Shown here in pieces: positions 8,805 to 18,109 of a DNA stretch of 64,000 nt (within the stretch, counting starts at the first letter, position 1; the number at the start of each line of letters is the position of its first letter). The notes below the pieces were generated by a model. It saw only the letters and a list, made by a program, of their open reading frames with translations, did no database searches and was not told the DNA's origin. Origin of the DNA: Clostridioides difficile_A. GTDB lineage: Bacteria > Bacillota > Clostridia > Peptostreptococcales > Peptostreptococcaceae. The translations under genes and the position numbers were made by a program. Location of the stretch: assembly GCA_945909635.1 (NCBI GenBank), contig OX246690.1, positions 4,030,001-4,094,000 of the forward strand, given 5' to 3'.

Positions 8805-10355
8805 TTAATCTACTAATACGACTTTTTTTTCTAAAATAAGACACTTGCCAGGCTTAATTGGTTCATCCAGTTTTATATCATTAAGCTCTGCAATTTCATT
8901 TTCTGTTGTATTGTATTTTTTTGCGATATTCCAGAAAGTATCGCCCTCTTTACATATATATACAATTATACTAGGAGCTTTAGACAAGTCATATACACCT
9001 TGGTCTTCACCTTTGATTATAAAGTTTTCTGCCTTCTTGTCTAGTGCCTCAGTAAATCGCTTAATTTTTATAACTAAATCTATTTGATCTCTATTTAAAT
9101 CAACTTCAATTTTATCAATACATGCTGTATTAAACACAGATGCTGTATCAGTTAAGTTATCCATCTCTATATCATGTTCAAATGGAATTTCTTCACTGAT
9201 TTTATAAACTAATTTTAGACCCTCAACTGGAACAAATAAAATCTCAACTTTTATAATCCCTTGTATAATACTTTTATTTTCTTCAATATAACTATTTTCT
9301 ATAGACATAGTTGGACAAACGCTTACAATATCTTTTATTTGTATATCATCATTATCATTTCTTATGCCTTCTCTAACCATAAATGTCTCTTCGCTATTTC
9401 TTAGAGTCTTGTTTAATTGAATAGGCTTATGATCAAATTTTATTATTTTTTGAGGAGAATATGCATCTTGCAATACCTCTCTTGTCACTTCATCTGTAAC
9501 TTTTACTTTACAAGAAGCCATACAATCTATTTCTAGAAGACCTGTATTACTTTCACTATTTTGTTTGAAGATATGATTGAAGTCTGACATAGACAACAAG
9601 ACTTCTTCAATCATGCCATCACTAACTCCAGGCACCTCTACAAATTGAGTAAACTCAATACCTACTCTATCTAACTCTACAAGTTCACCCTCATATGTAC
9701 AAGCTAATGGATTTATTTCCAATACTCCACCAATGATAACCTTATTATCAGTCACTCTACTTTCTTTTACTCTAATAGATGGATTTAAACTTATTATAGA
9801 CTGAATTTCTTCTGTATTTATAGTTATAGTATCTCTTATAGAACTTTCTGCTTTTTCTATTCCAACTATATCTTGGAAACAAATTTCTTTTCTATGTTTC
9901 TGTATCCCCTCTACTTGTGATACATCTTTTACTATATCTAATCTTTGCTTTTCAAATAAACTTCCTCTTATATTCATAAGAGCTCCTACTTTGATTTTTC
10001 TCTCATTCATTATAGTACAATCCATATGCTCTACTTCTGAGAATAACATGTATTCCATATCTTGAACAACATTATCTTTCTCTATAACTTCGTTTATATC
10101 TACTTTTCCATCTACATTAGAAATAGTATTTTTATCATCTGCAATATAAATTACATTATAATTAAAACTTCCTCTACAAAGTATCTTCCCATCTGCCATT
10201 TCAATTTTTTTAAGTGATATGTATCCTTCTGTCTTTACGATTTCATATACATCTAATTTTTTGTCTGGTACTACCGCCTCCGCCTCAATAAATGTTTGAA
10301 ATTTCCCGAAGTCTATTCTATTGTCAATCTTTATTACATCTTTAATTAATTCCAT
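8805..10355 (-). CDS. sipL: SipL, SpoIVA-interacting LysM spore coat morphogenetic protein
   Basis: A 516-aa protein with DUF3794 (SipL-type) repeats over most of its length and a C-terminal LysM domain at about 465-510 (VYICKEGDTFWNIAKKYNTTENEIAELN). This architecture matches C. difficile SipL (CD3567), the functional counterpart of SpoVID, which binds SpoIVA through its LysM domain and is needed for coat localisation around the forespore. No signal peptide or membrane segment is present, consistent with action in the mother-cell cytosol. The start ATG at 10355 has a clean GGAGGT site. It is a single-gene unit with its own terminator, between veg and ispE. Confidence 0.93.
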   Translation of the reverse strand: MELIKDVIKIDNRIDFGKFQTFIEAEAVVPDKKLDVYEIVKTEGYISLKKIEMADGKILCRGSFNYNVIYIADDKNTISNVDGKVDINEVIEKDNVVQDMEYMLFSEVEHMDCTIMNERKIKVGALMNIRGSLFEKQRLDIVKDVSQVEGIQKHRKEICFQDIVGIEKAESSIRDTITINTEEIQSIISLNPSIRVKESRVTDNKVIIGGVLEINPLACTYEGELVELDRVGIEFTQFVEVPGVSDGMIEEVLLSMSDFNHIFKQNSESNTGLLEIDCMASCKVKVTDEVTREVLQDAYSPQKIIKFDHKPIQLNKTLRNSEETFMVREGIRNDNDDIQIKDIVSVCPTMSIENSYIEENKSIIQGIIKVEILFVPVEGLKLVYKISEEIPFEHDIEMDNLTDTASVFNTACIDKIEVDLNRDQIDLVIKIKRFTEALDKKAENFIIKGEDQGVYDLSKAPSIIVYICKEGDTFWNIAKKYNTTENEIAELNDIKLDEPIKPGKCLILEKKVVLVD

Positions 10356-10418
10356 AGTTTACCTCCTTAAGTATTATAAAAGTATCACACTATATTTATA
10401 TTTAAGGAGCAAAAAAAA

Positions 10419-10448
10419 AATTACACCTATTTTTAATAGGTATAATTT
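10419..10448 (-). terminator. Intrinsic terminator overlapping the veg stop
   Basis: Stem AATTATACCTATT / AATAGGTGTAATT with a short loop and a long T run on the minus strand. The hairpin begins right at the veg stop codon. Confidence 0.8.
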
Positions 10449-10714
10449 TAACTTATCTGTAATTTATCTTGATCTCTAAAAACTTGCAATTTTACATTAG
10501 ATGTTAATAAATCTGAGTAACTATAAGATACCCTAGGATATCCATTACTTTCATCATCTAATTTTATAACGAACACGCTTGGATAAACTTTTTCTAGTAT
10601 ACCCTCTTTTGTAATAATCTGCTTTCTTCCTTTATTAGCTTTCAACAATATTTTCTTTCCTATATGTCTCTCTAAGCTTACTCTTATCTTATCTAGAGTT
10701 TGAACAGTAGCCAC
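10448..10714 (-). CDS. veg: Veg protein
   Basis: A small basic protein of 88 aa with the Veg signature: LDKIRVSLERHIGKKILLKANKGRKQ near the N-terminus and YPSVFVIKLDDESN...RVSYSYSDLLTSNVKL at the centre. In Bacillus subtilis, Veg stimulates biofilm matrix genes and the gene sits near yabG, as here. A GTG at 10714 preceded by GAAGGTGAT gives the length and N-terminus seen in homologues, so it is preferred over the in-frame upstream start at 10756. It is followed by its own terminator. Confidence 0.9.
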   Translation of the reverse strand: MATVQTLDKIRVSLERHIGKKILLKANKGRKQIITKEGILEKVYPSVFVIKLDDESNGYPRVSYSYSDLLTSNVKLQVFRDQDKLQIS

Positions 10715-10861
10715 AATATCACCTTCTTTAACGTTTATATGTTTACATAATATCACATATAAACATTTTTGTCAAATGTTTAAACTAATTATTTTATATA
10801 TTTTTTGCAAAAATGTCAATACTATTTTTGAAGATATACAGTATAATTATTCTATTTTTTT

Positions 10862-11722
10862 TTAATGTAATATTGTTTTTGGCATTGCCCATCTAAATTT
10901 GCCTCTTGTTTCAGAGCCACCAATCCCCTTAACACCTGTAATAGTCTGCTCTATAACCTCATCAATAGGCACTACTACATCGATTCTTGAACAAGCAATT
11001 TTCTCCACTACAAAAACTGGGTCTAAAGCATGTATCATTATTCTTCCAGGTGAACTTGCATAATTTGCTCCTGCACTTATTATTTTTTCATAATTTGATT
11101 GGCATGCTCCTGCAAATATAACAAGATTATCCAAATTTGGTTGCCATTTACGTGCTTCTTTTACTGTTTTCATAAAGTTCAGAGAGTTTCTATAGTTACT
11201 CATATCTTCTATATCGCCTCTTTTTATTGTCATTGCATCATGACCTGTTATTACTAGTATATCCGGATTATATTTTTCTAGCAGTGCTCTTACTTCTTTA
11301 TATTGATTTTGTTCTGAAACTGCCACTCCTACAGCAGGTATTCCAAGTTGAGCATATACATCCAAACAAATTTTTAAATATTCTTTATCTCCATCTATCT
11401 GTAATACTTTTCCAGGCATTCCATATGTGTTAGGATTTAATTGAAGTTTTGGAACTGCTCTTGTCATTCTTTTCTGTCTTTCTTTAGCTTTTCTTACTGA
11501 CTTATATAATAAATTTTCTACATTTTTATCTATTAATATATCTTTTATATCAGGTGCTTTTACTAACTCTAAATCATCAATATAAGCATCTGCTATTACT
11601 CTAAATGCAATTCCCTTTAGTATAGCTATTTTTTCATTATTTTCATCTACACCAAAAGAGACTATTTTAAATACTATATCTTTGTTATGTGACTTTCTAG
11701 CTACAATGTCTCCTACCTTCAT
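10862..11722 (-). CDS. yabG: Sporulation-specific cysteine protease YabG
   Basis: A 286-aa coat-associated protease. In C. difficile it processes spore proteins including the CspBA fusion and prepro-SleC. The sequence shows the family's N-terminal SH3-like strand region (MKVGDIVARKSHNKDIVFKIV) and the peptidase core with LKICLDVYAQLGIPAVGV, ITGHDAMTIK and VIFAGACQSNYEKIISAGANYASSPGR; the conserved His and Cys in ITGHD and GACQS are the likely catalytic pair. ATG 11722 follows GGAGG. A sigma K-type promoter lies 33-60 bp upstream. Confidence 0.95.
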   Translation of the reverse strand: MKVGDIVARKSHNKDIVFKIVSFGVDENNEKIAILKGIAFRVIADAYIDDLELVKAPDIKDILIDKNVENLLYKSVRKAKERQKRMTRAVPKLQLNPNTYGMPGKVLQIDGDKEYLKICLDVYAQLGIPAVGVAVSEQNQYKEVRALLEKYNPDILVITGHDAMTIKRGDIEDMSNYRNSLNFMKTVKEARKWQPNLDNLVIFAGACQSNYEKIISAGANYASSPGRIMIHALDPVFVVEKIACSRIDVVVPIDEVIEQTITGVKGIGGSETRGKFRWAMPKTILH

Positions 11723-11754
11723 AGTTAAACCTCCAATAAATTTTTATCTTAGTT

Positions 11755-11781
11755 TATACTATGTTCGATATAAAACTTTGT
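11755..11781 (-). promoter_or_regulatory. Sigma K-type promoter of yabG
   Basis: On the minus strand AC (11780-11781), 16 bp, then CATAGTATA (11755-11763). This is an exact fit to the sigma K consensus AC-N16-CATAnnnTA and agrees with the known late mother-cell expression of yabG. Confidence 0.65.
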
Positions 11782-11805
11782 TTCCTAATGTCAAAAAAAC
11801 ATTTC

Positions 11806-12744
11806 TTATAATACTTCTTTTATCACTCTTAAAGCATTTTTATAGTATATCTTTTCTATATCATCTTCACTAAACCCTTCTTTTTTTAGAGGTTCATATA
11901 ATTTACCCATCTGAGATATATCCTCAATCTCAACCTTTGAATCTATTCCATCAAAATCTGAGCCTAGAGCTACAACATCTATTCCTCCAACATTTACAAT
12001 ATGTTTTATATGTCTTACCATATCTTCAAGCTTACTTTCGCTTTTATCACTTAAAAATAAATGGAAAAAGTTTATACCTGTAACTCCACCTTTATTTGCC
12101 AATACTCTAATCATATCATCAGTTAGATTTCTAGAATGATTCATCATTGCTCTTGAATTAGAATGTGTAGCAATTATTGGTTTAGAAGAAATCTTAGCAA
12201 TTTCATAAAATCCACCATCTGAAATATGCGAAACATCCACTAACATTCCCAATTCATTCATTTTATGTACTACTTCTCTTCCAAAATCAGTGAGACCTTT
12301 TTCTCTATACTCTACTTTATTATGAGGAAAACTTAATTCATTCACATGATTCCAACTTATTGTCATCATTCTAACCCCTAAATTGTAAAATTTCTTTAAA
12401 TTCTCTATCTTACCTTCAAGTACTGCTCCCTCCTCAATAGATAAAAGTGCAGTAAGTTTTCCTTCTGATTGATTTTTCATAATCTCTTCATAATTAGTAG
12501 CTAAAGCTATTACATCACTATTTTTTTTCATTTCCTCATGAAATTTATTTGCCATGCTCATACAATAATCAAAAGGATGCTTTACTTCTTCGGTATCAAC
12601 AAAAAGAGCAAATGTTTGAGCTAACGAATCCCCTTTTTTCAATCTGTCTATATCAACAGAATACTTGTTAGACTTAAGTTCACTTGTTTCTACATTTTCC
12701 ATTAGCTTTGCTATAGTATCACAATGTAAATCAATAAATTTCAT
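11806..12744 (-). CDS. Membrane dipeptidase-type peptidase, family M19
   Basis: A 312-aa zinc dipeptidase of the renal dipeptidase family. The first metal site is in IDLHCDT (residues 4-10), the bridging glutamate in LLSIEEGAVLEG, and further histidine ligands in VDVSHISDGGF and IIATHSNSRAMMNHSRN; the C-terminal ALGSDFDGID is also typical. The GGGGGT ribosome site favours ATG 12744 (MKFIDLH) over the upstream in-frame ATG at 12780. There is no signal peptide, so it likely cleaves dipeptides, possibly with D-residues, in the cytoplasm. No terminator is obvious directly after it. Confidence 0.93.
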   Translation of the reverse strand: MKFIDLHCDTIAKLMENVETSELKSNKYSVDIDRLKKGDSLAQTFALFVDTEEVKHPFDYCMSMANKFHEEMKKNSDVIALATNYEEIMKNQSEGKLTALLSIEEGAVLEGKIENLKKFYNLGVRMMTISWNHVNELSFPHNKVEYREKGLTDFGREVVHKMNELGMLVDVSHISDGGFYEIAKISSKPIIATHSNSRAMMNHSRNLTDDMIRVLANKGGVTGINFFHLFLSDKSESKLEDMVRHIKHIVNVGGIDVVALGSDFDGIDSKVEIEDISQMGKLYEPLKKEGFSEDDIEKIYYKNALRVIKEVL

Positions 12745-12788
12745 ATTTATACCCCCTGTATATTTTATATTTATATCCAAAAATAGAA

Positions 12789-12812
12789 ATAGTTGTCCTT
12801 ATAGACAACTAT
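12789..12812 (-). terminator. Terminator after the SEC-C / small-protein unit
   Basis: Stem ATAGTTGTC / GACAACTAT with a 6-nt loop, followed on the minus strand by TTCTATTTTTGG. A second partial copy of the arm (TTGACAACTATT) lies immediately upstream on the transcript. Confidence 0.7.
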
Positions 12813-12853
12813 TGACAACTATTTTTTAATATTCTTTTTTATATTACTTAATC

Positions 12854-13015
12854 TTATTCCTCTTTTAAGTTGGGTATTACTCTTTTAACTTCTTCAATTT
12901 GATGCCATGTTTTATCTATATCATTTTCACTAATATATTTTTTTAAATCAGTTAAAGATGTAAAATCTTTAACTGATAAATTGTCATCATCGTCTGCAAA
13001 TCTTAAAATAAACAT
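12854..13015 (-). CDS. Small acidic protein of unknown function (53 aa)
   Basis: A short open frame that begins at ATG 13015, nine bases beyond the stop of the SEC-C gene and preceded by an AAGG-containing ribosome site. The product starts MFILRFADDDDNLSVKDFTS and ends VKRVIPNLKEE. It is acidic, soluble and has no recognisable motif. Tight spacing to the SEC-C gene and a terminator beyond it argue that it is a real gene in the same transcript. The function is unknown. Confidence 0.6.
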   Translation of the reverse strand: MFILRFADDDDNLSVKDFTSLTDLKKYISENDIDKTWHQIEEVKRVIPNLKEE

Positions 13016-13024
13016 AAGACTACC

Positions 13025-13522
13025 TTACTTCCCACAACATTTCTTATATTTTTTACCACTTCCACATGGGCATGAATCATTTCTTCCTATTTTTGCTTCT
13101 TTAACTACTGTTTTAGATTTTTTGTACGCTTTTATTATTTCTTTTCTTTGTTCTGCTGGTAATATTTCTTCCCAACCTTGTAAATTATATAGCCAATGAG
13201 CTTCAACAGTCACCATATTGTTATATAATTTTTCCCAATCTATTTTTATAGAAACCTCTTTATCAGCTTCTACATCTTCTAAAACTATATCTTCTTTTAG
13301 ACTTTCACTGATTCCATCTATGAATCCCATGAAAAATTCATTAGTAGTTCCAAATTTTTCAGCCAATTCACTTACTTTACCTTCAACAACATCCATTTTA
13401 TTGTTTAATATTTCATTGTATATTCCAGCTTCAATTTTTAAATATTCTTCCCAGAATTTTACCTCTGCTTCTTGATTTTCATGATTATCGCTTAAATTTC
13501 TCCATTCAGTATATAAACTCAT
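13025..13522 (-). CDS. SEC-C metal-binding motif protein
   Basis: A 165-aa protein with a helical, acidic N-terminal region of no assigned family and a C-terminal SEC-C zinc motif, CPCGSGKKYKKCCGK, like that at the end of SecA. The motif usually binds Zn and mediates contact with ribosomes or SecB-like partners. Here it is fused to an unrelated domain, as in many stand-alone SEC-C proteins of unknown role. The ATG follows TAGGAGG. It is coupled to a 53-aa gene downstream. Confidence 0.8.
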   Translation of the reverse strand: MSLYTEWRNLSDNHENQEAEVKFWEEYLKIEAGIYNEILNNKMDVVEGKVSELAEKFGTTNEFFMGFIDGISESLKEDIVLEDVEADKEVSIKIDWEKLYNNMVTVEAHWLYNLQGWEEILPAEQRKEIIKAYKKSKTVVKEAKIGRNDSCPCGSGKKYKKCCGK

Positions 13523-13637
13523 ACTTTTTTCCTCCTAAGTAAATCTATATTTTTATAGTTTTTATAGTATAAAATCTTTTGGTTAGATTGTAAGTTTCTT
13601 CTTTTTGATTATACCATATTCTATTTAAAGTTAACTC

Positions 13638-14348
13638 TTATATTATATCATAATTAAACAATTCTTTTAATACTTTTATAGCATACTCTTGGTTTATAAA
13701 GTAAGGGCTTGTGGCAATTGTTATGACTTTAGCTTTTTTAATTAAGTTTTTTATCTTATCCAGTTTGAAATCAAACGGTATGTAATCCATATCACTTGAA
13801 AATATATCCAAATCTATATCGAGAACAAACTCTGGCTCTATATCTAAATCAAATCCATATAAACTATCTATTATTATTAATTCCGAGAATATTTTATGTT
13901 GCAATGCTGGTTTTATAAAGCTTCCTACATTTAAAACCTCATTTGTATACCTAAATACATCTTCTATATTGTTTATATCTACATCGTAGTTCTCAGGTTC
14001 TCTAGTATCCTTATGTTGGTCTACATGTACTAACTTGCATCCTCTTGTAAATTCATCATTCATCATAGATTTTAACCAAAAATAAAATGCATGATTATGA
14101 TTATCAAATACATATATTTTTTTATTTCCCAGGACATATTCGACCATATTCTCCAATCCTATTGCTTTTATTTCCTCATTTTCATCTACTTCATTAAAAA
14201 CTACTTTATTACCCAACTTTACATCATCTAATGTGCCACTTATAAGTTTTGGTACATATATACTCTTAATATCTCTTTTATCATATGAAAATACATTATT
14301 TCCCATTGGCTTTTCTATATAAAATCCATTGTATTCATAATTTTGCAT
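13638..14348 (-). CDS. UPF0489 family protein (arginase/deacetylase-like fold suspected)
   Basis: A 236-aa protein with the UPF0489 motifs: VFDNHNHAFYFW, then KLVHVDQHKDTRE, then PEFVLDIDLDIFSSDMDY. The ordered His/Asp clusters look like a two-metal site of the arginase type. The family has recently been linked to peptide arginases acting on ribosomal peptides, but no precursor peptide or RiPP gene is visible next to it, so a different substrate is likely. It is monocistronic, with GGAGG 12 nt before its ATG. The molecular function is inferred from motif type only. Confidence 0.7.
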   Translation of the reverse strand: MQNYEYNGFYIEKPMGNNVFSYDKRDIKSIYVPKLISGTLDDVKLGNKVVFNEVDENEEIKAIGLENMVEYVLGNKKIYVFDNHNHAFYFWLKSMMNDEFTRGCKLVHVDQHKDTREPENYDVDINNIEDVFRYTNEVLNVGSFIKPALQHKIFSELIIIDSLYGFDLDIEPEFVLDIDLDIFSSDMDYIPFDFKLDKIKNLIKKAKVITIATSPYFINQEYAIKVLKELFNYDII

Positions 14349-14492
14349 AAGACTTAATTTCCTCCATTTTTATAATCTGTAAAACTTAAAATGCACTTAT
14401 TGCAAATCATATTATCTACTATAGAAGACATCTTATACAACTAAATATAACATCTTCCCTTAATATGTATTATACAATAAGTGCAAAATATT

Positions 14493-15023
14493 TTACATTC
14501 CTATAACAAAGCCATCAGCTTCAATTGGGAGATAACTAACTCTTGTATTCAATTCGACTTTTCCAAAAAATACTACCCAGTATGGCCTAAAAATACTTTC
14601 GATTTTAACTATTTCAATCTCTGGAATTCCTCCCATAAACCTATGAGTTAACCTCATAGCCATCTTATTTGCCTTTGCTCTTACTCTTCTTTCATCTTTA
14701 TCACTATATTGTACAATATTACAATCTACGTTTTTAACCATTTCACACACTGGCAACTCTTGTACTATACTACCAGCACCAGTAGAACCATTCACCAAAA
14801 TTTTCAATTCATTTATATTATTAGAATGCTTTTTCTTCATAAAAATAGATTTATTTTTATGAATTTTAAGCGTAACAATTTTAAACTCTATATAGTGAAG
14901 TCTAACTTCATGAGTATCCTTATTCTTTAATATCAATTTGCTAATTAAAGAGTTTTTTCCACTTTTAGCTATATCTATAGCTTTATCTTTTGTAATTTTT
15001 ATAGGTAACGCTCTTATATCCAT
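14493..15023 (-). CDS. Conserved protein of unknown function, last gene of symporter operon
   Basis: I do not recognise this 176-aa protein. It is basic in the first two thirds (FMKKKHSNNINELKIL) and ends with aromatic and valine-rich strands (YWVVFFGKVELNTRVSYLPIEADGFVIGM). No membrane segment or signal peptide is apparent. It follows a 76-aa membrane protein by 16 bp and a sodium:solute symporter by two genes, so it probably serves the same transport function, perhaps as a cytoplasmic partner. Confidence 0.65.
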   Translation of the reverse strand: MDIRALPIKITKDKAIDIAKSGKNSLISKLILKNKDTHEVRLHYIEFKIVTLKIHKNKSIFMKKKHSNNINELKILVNGSTGAGSIVQELPVCEMVKNVDCNIVQYSDKDERRVRAKANKMAMRLTHRFMGGIPEIEIVKIESIFRPYWVVFFGKVELNTRVSYLPIEADGFVIGM

Positions 15024-15039
15024 AAAATCATTCTCTTTC

Positions 15040-15270
15040 TTATTTTTTTCTTGTCATTTTTAGAACTCTATATATGTAATCAAAAAATATTATAACTACA
15101 ACTGTCATAACTCCATATGGAATTATCTTGCCAACTATAATATCATTTCTAGTCACTATACCATAAAATATAAATCCTGTTATTAAAAAGTACAATAATA
15201 CTAGAAAACCATCTATCCCAAACCATTTTATTTCTAAATCTTTTTTTACCTTAGACACTAATTTAGACAT
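15040..15270 (-). CDS. Small membrane protein, symporter-associated (76 aa)
   Basis: A short protein with two hydrophobic segments (about residues 18-38 and 47-67) framed by lysine-rich ends (VSKVKKDLEIK and RVLKMTRKK). It starts at an ATG preceded by GGAG, 14 bp after the symporter gene. Small two-helix partners encoded next to SSS-family symporters are common (for example DUF485/DUF997-type), but I cannot assign this one to a family. Role in assembly or gating of the symporter is inferred from position. Confidence 0.7.
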   Translation of the reverse strand: MSKLVSKVKKDLEIKWFGIDGFLVLLYFLITGFIFYGIVTRNDIIVGKIIPYGVMTVVVIIFFDYIYRVLKMTRKK

Positions 15271-15284
15271 AGCAGTTTCTCCTT

Positions 15285-16679
15285 TTATAGATTATTTTGT
15301 GTATTTAAATTCTTACCTATTCTATTTCCAATCATCCATGCAATAAATGAAAAAGGTATAGCCACTACAAGAGGCTCTAACTCAAAGCTTTGAACTGGGA
15401 ATATTTTAAAGTAACCAAAAGTCACTCCTCCTACAATCATTCCTAAAATACCACCCATAGATGTTCTTCTTCCATTTCCAAGAAGTCCACCTACTATAGG
15501 TACAAATGCAGAACCCATCCAAATACTTCCTACAAATATACATGCATCATATACATTTTCAAATCTAAACGCTACACTAAGTCCCATAACTGCTGCTAAA
15601 CATACACCTATCCTAGTAAATTTTACTAATTGTTTCTGAGATAACTCCTTTTTAGTAATTCTTCCATATATATCATTGGCTAATGTAGCTCCTGCTGCTA
15701 GATAATAACTATCTAATGTTGATACTATAGAACCTAAAATTCCTATTATGAATATTACTCTTATTCCTTGTGGCAATGTCTCCAAAACTAAAGTTATATA
15801 CCCAGCGGCTGGTGCCATTTCTGGATAAGTAGCTCTTACTATAAGACCTGTCATAGTTAAAACCATATCAAAACATATCCATAGTGAGAAACAAGTTAAT
15901 AAGGCTCTTCTACCAACTTTAGGAGAGTCTGCTGCCGAAAATCTCTGATAAAAAGTTGGGTCTGAATAAGCTCCAAAAGAATATACAATTAGCATCAGTG
16001 CTTTCATCGCTGACATTCCTTTTGTAGGATGCATAAGCTGAGGCGCATCTTTAAGTGCTTCTGTAAGCCCTTGGAAACCTCCTATTTGTTCAAATTGACC
16101 TGGCATAACCATAGTCAGACCAAATACCATACAGAAAAATAATACCATATCTGTAATGGCAACTCCCATAAGTCCACCAAGTACTGTAAGTACAACGACT
16201 ACAACTACCATTATTAGGCCTATCAATTCTTTATCTATTCCCCAAGCTACATTACCTATAGTTCCCATAGCTGTTATTTCTCCAAGTTGTGCACAATATA
16301 TAAACATTAAGATTGCACCAATTATAGCAACATGTTTCCCATAAAAACTTTCTAATAAATCAGGAACTGTTATATTGGTTCTTATGTGGATTCTTGGTCC
16401 AACCCATAATGCTAAAGGCATTCTTCCAATATGTGCAGCTATTGACCAAACTGCCCAAGCAGATATTCCATATATAGCCGCATACTCCACACTACCTACT
16501 GTACCAACTCCCCCATACCATGAGGCAACTAAAGTACCTACTATCAATGACCATGGTAAACTTCGATTTCCTAGGTAATAGCTCTCCATATCTTTTACAT
16601 TTCTAGAAAAATAATAACCTATCCCTAATAATATAAATGCAAATATAACTATAATTCCATTTTCCCACAATGTTAACAT
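15285..16679 (-). CDS. Sodium:solute symporter family transporter
   Basis: A 464-aa integral membrane protein with about 12-13 hydrophobic segments and the SSS family landmarks: YYLGNRSLPWSLIVGTLVASWYGGVGTVG in the second and third helices, and GILGSIVSTLDSYYLAAGATLANDIYG in the middle. It imports an unidentified solute with Na+. It heads a three-gene unit with the 76-aa membrane protein and the 176-aa protein. A terminator (16737-16771) separates it from the MFS gene upstream. Confidence 0.9.
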   Translation of the reverse strand: MLTLWENGIIVIFAFILLGIGYYFSRNVKDMESYYLGNRSLPWSLIVGTLVASWYGGVGTVGSVEYAAIYGISAWAVWSIAAHIGRMPLALWVGPRIHIRTNITVPDLLESFYGKHVAIIGAILMFIYCAQLGEITAMGTIGNVAWGIDKELIGLIMVVVVVVLTVLGGLMGVAITDMVLFFCMVFGLTMVMPGQFEQIGGFQGLTEALKDAPQLMHPTKGMSAMKALMLIVYSFGAYSDPTFYQRFSAADSPKVGRRALLTCFSLWICFDMVLTMTGLIVRATYPEMAPAAGYITLVLETLPQGIRVIFIIGILGSIVSTLDSYYLAAGATLANDIYGRITKKELSQKQLVKFTRIGVCLAAVMGLSVAFRFENVYDACIFVGSIWMGSAFVPIVGGLLGNGRRTSMGGILGMIVGGVTFGYFKIFPVQSFELEPLVVAIPFSFIAWMIGNRIGKNLNTQNNL

Positions 16680-16736
16680 ATCTAATCTCCACGTTCTTAT
16701 ATTTTAATTTTCCTGCTTTAATATTTAAATATGAAC

Positions 16737-16771
16737 AACTCTACCCATTTTCATAAAAAATAGGTAGAGTT
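16737..16771 (-). terminator. Intrinsic terminator after the MFS gene
   Basis: Stem AACTCTACC / GGTAGAGTT with a 17-nt loop that itself can pair further (TATTTTTTATGAAAATG). It isolates the MFS-lyase unit from the symporter operon. Confidence 0.75.
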
Positions 16772-16806
16772 ATATAATAATTATAAGTATTTAATCAGTC
16801 TTGTTA

Positions 16807-18060
16807 TTAAGCAATCTTGTTATTCAAATTCTTATTTTCTTTTTTATTTATTTTATTTAGAGCATAAGTAGCAAATATACCTATAACTGCACACACTACA
16901 GATAAAATGAATATATAAGTATATCCTGTTTGTCCATATTTGTCTAACCAATTACCTGCTACAGTGTAATAAAATGCGTCTGGAGAAAATCCTATAAATG
17001 AAGCAAATCCAACTACAGCTCCTGTAGTTTCTAAAGATATATTAGATTCTGAAACAGATGCAAAGTATATACCTCTAAATCCAAATAAGATTACACTTAG
17101 TATTATCATATTTATTACAGCTATCCATATAAATCCCGCTCCTTTAGGAATTACCAAGTAGGCAGCTGTACTTACTGTCATTAGTATAAACCCTACAAAC
17201 ATTACTCTTATAGATGAACCAACTTTATCTGTTATGACACCAGCAATAGGAGATGCTCCCATTTTTATAACATAAGTTCTAATTATTGATAGAGCTGAAA
17301 CTAGAGTCATTGGCATTACATAAACTTCTGATAAATATGGGCTTAAATAAGTTAAACTTGAGAATACTAGATAAGTTGAAAATATTATAAGACCAATTAA
17401 CCAAGCTTTTGGCATTGTAACTACTTTTAATAATGACTTAATGCTTAGACCTTCATCTGATGCTCCAGTATCTTTTTTCTCTTCTACTAAGAAGAATAAA
17501 AGTATACCACATATTATAGATGCTGCAGAATATAACCATACTACATATTTGAATCCTATTGTTATTTCAGCAAATTTACCAAAGAAGTAAAGACCTATAA
17601 AAGAAATTAATGTACCTGATACACCTGATAATCCTTCATAAAAACCAAATATTCTACCTTGCTCTGATTCACTTCCTTGCATTCTAACAATTTTAACAGA
17701 TGCTGAGAAGAAAGTTAATATTGTTGTGAATCCCCATAATACAAATATTAAAAGTATCATACTATATGATGGGAATGTTGAAAAATAAAATCCTAATAAC
17801 CCTGAAGTGATTAAAGAAAAAGTTATCAGCTTTCTAACTGAGAATCTATCCGCAAACCATCCTCCTATAAAATAAGATACCATTCCTACTAATCCGTATA
17901 AACTCAATAAGTTCCCTATTTGTGTATGACTCAATGCTAAAGCTTGTTGCATTGGGTCATAAAATGATGATTTCATATATGGTAAACTATACATAGCTGT
18001 TGTTCCAAATGCCAATATGAATATTATTAGAAATCTTTTAACATTACTTTTGTTCTCCAT
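16807..18060 (-). CDS. Major facilitator superfamily transporter
   Basis: A 417-aa polytopic membrane protein with about 12 transmembrane helices and the MFS motif A-like loop GGWFADRFSVRKLI between helices 2 and 3, repeated as GVITDKVGSSIRV in the second half. The ATG is 50 bp after the PLP-enzyme gene and has a GGAGAG site. It likely moves a substrate or product of that enzyme (a sulfur amino acid or its breakdown product), an inference from cotranscription only. Confidence 0.88.
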   Translation of the reverse strand: MENKSNVKRFLIIFILAFGTTAMYSLPYMKSSFYDPMQQALALSHTQIGNLLSLYGLVGMVSYFIGGWFADRFSVRKLITFSLITSGLLGFYFSTFPSYSMILLIFVLWGFTTILTFFSASVKIVRMQGSESEQGRIFGFYEGLSGVSGTLISFIGLYFFGKFAEITIGFKYVVWLYSAASIICGILLFFLVEEKKDTGASDEGLSIKSLLKVVTMPKAWLIGLIIFSTYLVFSSLTYLSPYLSEVYVMPMTLVSALSIIRTYVIKMGASPIAGVITDKVGSSIRVMFVGFILMTVSTAAYLVIPKGAGFIWIAVINMIILSVILFGFRGIYFASVSESNISLETTGAVVGFASFIGFSPDAFYYTVAGNWLDKYGQTGYTYIFILSVVCAVIGIFATYALNKINKKENKNLNNKIA

Positions 18061-18109
18061 TGATTTTCTCTCCTTAAAATTTTTTATTTATAAATTTATG
18101 CATGTAATT

